Below are positions 32,554-34,838 of a stretch of 34,838 nucleotides of DNA, piece after piece; within the stretch, counting starts at the first letter, position 1, and each line of letters opens with the position of its first letter. The DNA comes from Bacteroides sp. (GTDB lineage Bacteria > Bacteroidota > Bacteroidia > Bacteroidales > Bacteroidaceae): positions 1-34,838 of the forward strand of contig JAJBTC010000145.1 of assembly GCA_020861095.1 (NCBI GenBank). Direction: 5' to 3'. Under the pieces are notes generated by a model. That model did no database searches. It saw nothing but the letters and a program-made list of their open reading frames with translations, and was not told the DNA's origin. The translations under genes and the position numbers were made by a program.

Positions 32554-33597
32554 ATGGGAAAGAAAGTTGTTACTTTTGGAGAAATCATGCTTCGTCTGGC
32601 TACTCCGGGTTACCTGAGATTTTCACAGGCCAAAGAATTTAATGCTACCTTTGGCGGAGGTGAAGCCAACGTGGCTGTATCGTTGTCCAACTACGGACTG
32701 GAAACAGAATTTGTTACCCGTCTTCCTAAAAATGACATTGCCGAATCCTGTATCATGGATCTGCGCTCTCACAACGTTGGAGTAAACCACATCGTACGCG
32801 GTGGAGACCGGGTAGGTATTTACTTCCTGGAAACCGGTGCTGTGAACCGTGCTTCCAAGGTGGTTTACGACCGTGCCAACTCTTCTATCGCTACTATCGA
32901 GCCGGGAATGATCGACTGGAAAGAGGTGTTGAAAGATGCACAGTGGTTCCACTGGACAGGTATCACTCCGGCTCTTTCACAAGGTGCTGCCGATGCTTGT
33001 CTGGAAGCCATCAAAGCAGCCAATGAAATGGGTGTAACGGTTTCCTGCGACCTCAACTACCGAAAGAATCTCTGGAAATACGGTAAGACCGCGGACGAAG
33101 TGATGCCTGCGCTGGTAGAAGGTTGTGATGTGATCCTGGGTAATGAGGAAGACTGCGAAAAAGTATTCGGTATCAAACCTGAAGGATTTGACGTAACTGC
33201 GACTCACGGTGAGGTGAATGCCGCTGAATTTGAATCCGTATGTACACAGATGATGCAGAAATTCCCCCGTTGCAAGAAGATGATCGTAACCCTGCGTGGC
33301 GCTATCAATGCCAACCACAACACATGGGGCGGCGTGCTTTACTCAGACGGTTCTCTGAAGATGTCTAAGAGATACGATATCACTCACATCGTAGACCGCG
33401 TAGGTGGTGGCGACTCTTTCATGGGTGGTCTTATCTACGGTCTTATCGCTTATCCTGCTGACGACCAGAAAGCACTTGAATTTGCTGTTGCAGCTTCTTG
33501 TCTGAAACATACCATCTACGGAGACTTCAACCTGGTAACTATCGCTGAGGTAGAAAACCTGATGAAGGGTGATGGATCCGGTCGGGTGAGCAGATAA
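32554..33597 (+). CDS. kdgK: 2-keto-3-deoxygluconate kinase
   Basis: The 347-residue PfkB-family sugar kinase would phosphorylate 2-keto-3-deoxygluconate with ATP to give KDPG. The N-terminal VTFGEIMLRLATPG and GGGEANVAVSLSNYG are PfkB signature 1. DRVGGGDSFMGGLIYGL near residue 285 is signature 2 with the catalytic Asp. The substrate is assigned from the neighbours uxaA and eda and from overall similarity to KdgK. The stop codon is followed within 4 nt by the left inverted repeat of the four-helix-bundle unit. Confidence 0.92.
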   Translation: MGKKVVTFGEIMLRLATPGYLRFSQAKEFNATFGGGEANVAVSLSNYGLETEFVTRLPKNDIAESCIMDLRSHNVGVNHIVRGGDRVGIYFLETGAVNRASKVVYDRANSSIATIEPGMIDWKEVLKDAQWFHWTGITPALSQGAADACLEAIKAANEMGVTVSCDLNYRKNLWKYGKTADEVMPALVEGCDVILGNEEDCEKVFGIKPEGFDVTATHGEVNAAEFESVCTQMMQKFPRCKKMIVTLRGAINANHNTWGGVLYSDGSLKMSKRYDITHIVDRVGGGDSFMGGLIYGLIAYPADDQKALEFAVAASCLKHTIYGDFNLVTIAEVENLMKGDGSGRVSR

Positions 33598-33601
33598 AGG
33601 G

Positions 33602-33634
33602 ATTTACGATTTACTGATTTACGATGTACGATTT
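33602..33634 (+). repeat. ATTTACG repeat, copy E (left end of the unit)
   Basis: This is the full 33-nt form, starting 4 nt after the kdgK stop codon. A degenerate inverted piece (GTAAATCGTAGATAATCG) follows at 33661-33678, just ahead of the four-helix-bundle gene. Confidence 0.85.
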
Positions 33635-33695
33635 GGAAATACATCCTATGTCGTGGAGCGGTAAATCGTAGATAATCGTAGATAATATATACTAT

Positions 33696-34055
33696 ATGGC
33701 GATGAATCGTGAGGAGTTGAAGTTGAGACTGAAAACTTTTTCTCTAAGGATCATTAAAATGGTAGATCATCTGCCTTCTACAATTGCAGGCTATGCAATA
33801 GCCCGGCAGATTATTCGGTCCGGTACATCTCCGGCAGCTAATTACAGAGCCGCTTGTCTGGCTAAGTCAGGCAAGGATTTTCTTAATAAGCTGAAAACAG
33901 TAGAGGAGGAACTGGATGAAACCATTCATTGGCTGGAAATGATTGTTGAAAGTGGAATGATCCCGGAGGAAAAACTGACAGGTCTTATGCGCGAAGCTCA
34001 GGAATTGTATAAAATTATAGTGAGTGCCATTCTCACCCTTCGCCAGAAACAGTGA
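33696..34055 (+). CDS. Four-helix-bundle protein of the S23 / 23S rRNA intervening-sequence family
   Basis: The 119-residue, mostly helical protein carries the family signature SGTSPAANYRAACLAKSGKD (residues about 42-61), followed by KLKTVEEELDETIHWLE. Four helices are expected. The same fold is used by the Avd accessory proteins of diversity-generating retroelements, but no reverse transcriptase or template/variable repeat is in this window. The molecular function of the stand-alone family is unknown. Translation may start at 33696 or at the second ATG, 33702. It is unrelated in function to the flanking sugar-acid genes and is bracketed by inverted repeats, which suggests insertion. Confidence 0.88.
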   Translation: MAMNREELKLRLKTFSLRIIKMVDHLPSTIAGYAIARQIIRSGTSPAANYRAACLAKSGKDFLNKLKTVEEELDETIHWLEMIVESGMIPEEKLTGLMREAQELYKIIVSAILTLRQKQ

Positions 34056-34082
34056 TCAACGCTATAGTTTAAAGTGAGAAAT

Positions 34083-34115
34083 AAATCGTACATCGTACAT
34101 CAGTAAATCGTAAAT
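34083..34115 (-). repeat. ATTTACG repeat, copy F (right end of the unit)
   Basis: This is the exact inverse of copy E. It ends 6 nt before the eda start codon, so it occupies the region where the ribosome binds. Confidence 0.85.
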
Positions 34116-34121
34116 ATCATC

Positions 34122-34793
34122 ATGTCAAGATTTAATAAAATACAGGTTCTCAACGCAATGACAAGTACCGGGATGGTGCCTGTTTTCTATCACAAAGATG
34201 CGGAAGTTGCAAAGAATGTAGTAAAAGCCTGCTATGCAGGTGGTGTCCGCGCGTTTGAATTCACCAACAGAGGTGATTTCGCGCAGGATGTTTTTGCCGA
34301 ACTGGTCAAATGGGCGGCCAAAGAGTGTCCCGATATGATCATCGGTATCGGTTCTGTCGTAGATCCCGCTACCGCTGCACTTTACATCCAATTGGGTGCA
34401 AACTTCATTGTAGGTCCGTTGTTCAATCCGGAGATCGCAAAGATCTGTAACCGTCGCCTGATCCCTTATACTCCCGGATGCGGTTCGGTATCTGAGATCG
34501 GTTTTGCCCAGGAAGTGGGTTGTGATCTGTGCAAGGTATTCCCGGCAGGTAATGTAGGCGGTCCTTCTTTTGTGAAGAATGTAAAAGCTCCGATGCCCTG
34601 GTCTATGCTGATGGTAACCGGTGGGGTAGAGCCTACCAAAGAAAACCTGACAGCCTGGATCAAAGCGGGAGTAACGTGTGTGGGTATGGGGTCTAACCTT
34701 TTCCCCAAAGAGGTACTTGAATCCGGCGATTGGGCATGGATCACTGCTAAATGTCAGGAAGCGTTCGGCTATATTGCTGAGGCGAGAAAATAA
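34122..34793 (+). CDS. eda: KDPG aldolase
   Basis: The 223-residue class I aldolase splits 2-keto-3-deoxy-6-phosphogluconate into pyruvate and glyceraldehyde 3-phosphate. [10 protein letters not shown], the general-base Glu in [10 protein letters not shown] (near residue 46), [11 protein letters not shown], and the Schiff-base Lys in [14 protein letters not shown] (near residue 144) are all visible. [11 protein letters not shown] and [12 protein letters not shown] form the phosphate-binding end of the barrel. The start codon follows closely on the right inverted repeat of the inserted unit, so its expression may be affected by that repeat. Confidence 0.95.
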   Translation: MSRFNKIQVLNAMTSTGMVPVFYHKDAEVAKNVVKACYAGGVRAFEFTNRGDFAQDVFAELVKWAAKECPDMIIGIGSVVDPATAALYIQLGANFIVGPLFNPEIAKICNRRLIPYTPGCGSVSEIGFAQEVGCDLCKVFPAGNVGGPSFVKNVKAPMPWSMLMVTGGVEPTKENLTAWIKAGVTCVGMGSNLFPKEVLESGDWAWITAKCQEAFGYIAEARK

Positions 34794-34797
34794 AGAT

Positions 34798-34829
34798 ATT
34801 TACGATTTACTGATTTACGATGTACGATT
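34798..34829 (+). repeat. ATTTACG repeat, copy G
   Basis: This has 32 nt identical to copy E, starting 4 nt after the eda stop codon, at the right edge of the window. Confidence 0.8.
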
Positions 34830-34838
34830 GATATTACC

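Larger units (their letters stand above)
33602..34115 (+). mobile_element. Candidate mobile unit: four-helix-bundle gene between 33-bp inverted repeats
   Basis: An exact 33-bp repeat (33602-33634) and its exact inverse (34083-34115) bracket one gene of the S23/IVS family. The unit sits between kdgK and eda, two genes of the same pathway. The repeat is an array of ATTTACG-type heptamers (ATTTACG, ATTTACTG, ATTTACG, ATGTACG). Solo copies occur at five other places. No transposase is present and no clear target duplication was seen, so mobility is inference. Confidence 0.5.

Noticed and set aside
33696..34055. Diversity-generating retroelement accessory gene (avd)
   Set aside because: The fold family fits, but no reverse transcriptase, template repeat or variable repeat is seen nearby.
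33602..34829. CRISPR array
   Set aside because: The ATTTACG repeats are not regularly spaced by short unique spacers, occur in both orientations, and no cas gene is present.

Overview
The window looks like chromosomal DNA of a gut Bacteroidales, most likely a Parabacteroides or close relative. That placement is inferred from many promoters of the Bacteroidetes type (TTTG near -33, TAnnTTTG near -7), a short primary sigma factor without region 1.1, a SusC/SusD polysaccharide-utilization locus (PUL) with a hybrid two-component regulator and a BACON protein, and moderate GC.

Layout. 1-1560: a candidate small RNA, then ribE (riboflavin synthase) and a nitroreductase in one operon. 1849-3174 (-): a YihY/BrkB-family membrane protein. 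3252-3616 (-): the RNase P RNA. 3842-7666 (+): a three-gene cell-wall peptide cassette (NlpC/P60 lipoprotein, Tat-exported L-Ala-D/L-Glu epimerase, transglutaminase-like lipoprotein). 7858-15265 (-): a PUL operon in the order susC, susD, BACON plus GH16-like protein, GH18. Divergent from it (15590-19530, +) is the hybrid two-component regulator, followed by a secreted single-domain GH16-like protein. 20862-21505 (-): a toxin-antitoxin pair with a broken toxin. 22108-24881 (+): an HtrA/Deg protease and the primary sigma factor rpoD, then a small secreted protein and a clostripain-family lipoprotein. 26865-27549: a gene-free stretch built of nested inverted repeats. 27684-34793: an NhaC-type antiporter, a candidate small RNA, and a hexuronate locus (uxaA, a LacI regulator with an internal stop, kdgK, a four-helix-bundle gene, eda).

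How the genes work together. UxaA, KdgK and Eda are three consecutive steps from altronate to pyruvate plus glyceraldehyde 3-phosphate. Two LacI-type operators bracket the kdgK promoter. The PUL would bind, import and cut a glycan, probably one containing N-acetylglucosamine, under the adjacent regulator. The NlpC/P60-epimerase pair resembles murein-peptide recycling.

Most unusual points. (1) A four-helix-bundle (S23/IVS-family) gene sits between kdgK and eda, bracketed by identical 33-bp inverted repeats. Four further good copies of that repeat are scattered in the window, and three of all the copies start 1-4 nt after a stop codon. (2) A second repeat family, a hairpin-forming leader of about 80 nt, begins at the promoters of the regulator and of the GH16-like gene, with a third copy antisense between susD and the BACON gene. 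(3) Five genes are interrupted: susC, GH18 and the regulator each by an apparent one-base loss in a homopolymer, the LacI regulator and the ParE-like toxin each by an in-frame stop. The homopolymer cases could be sequencing errors.
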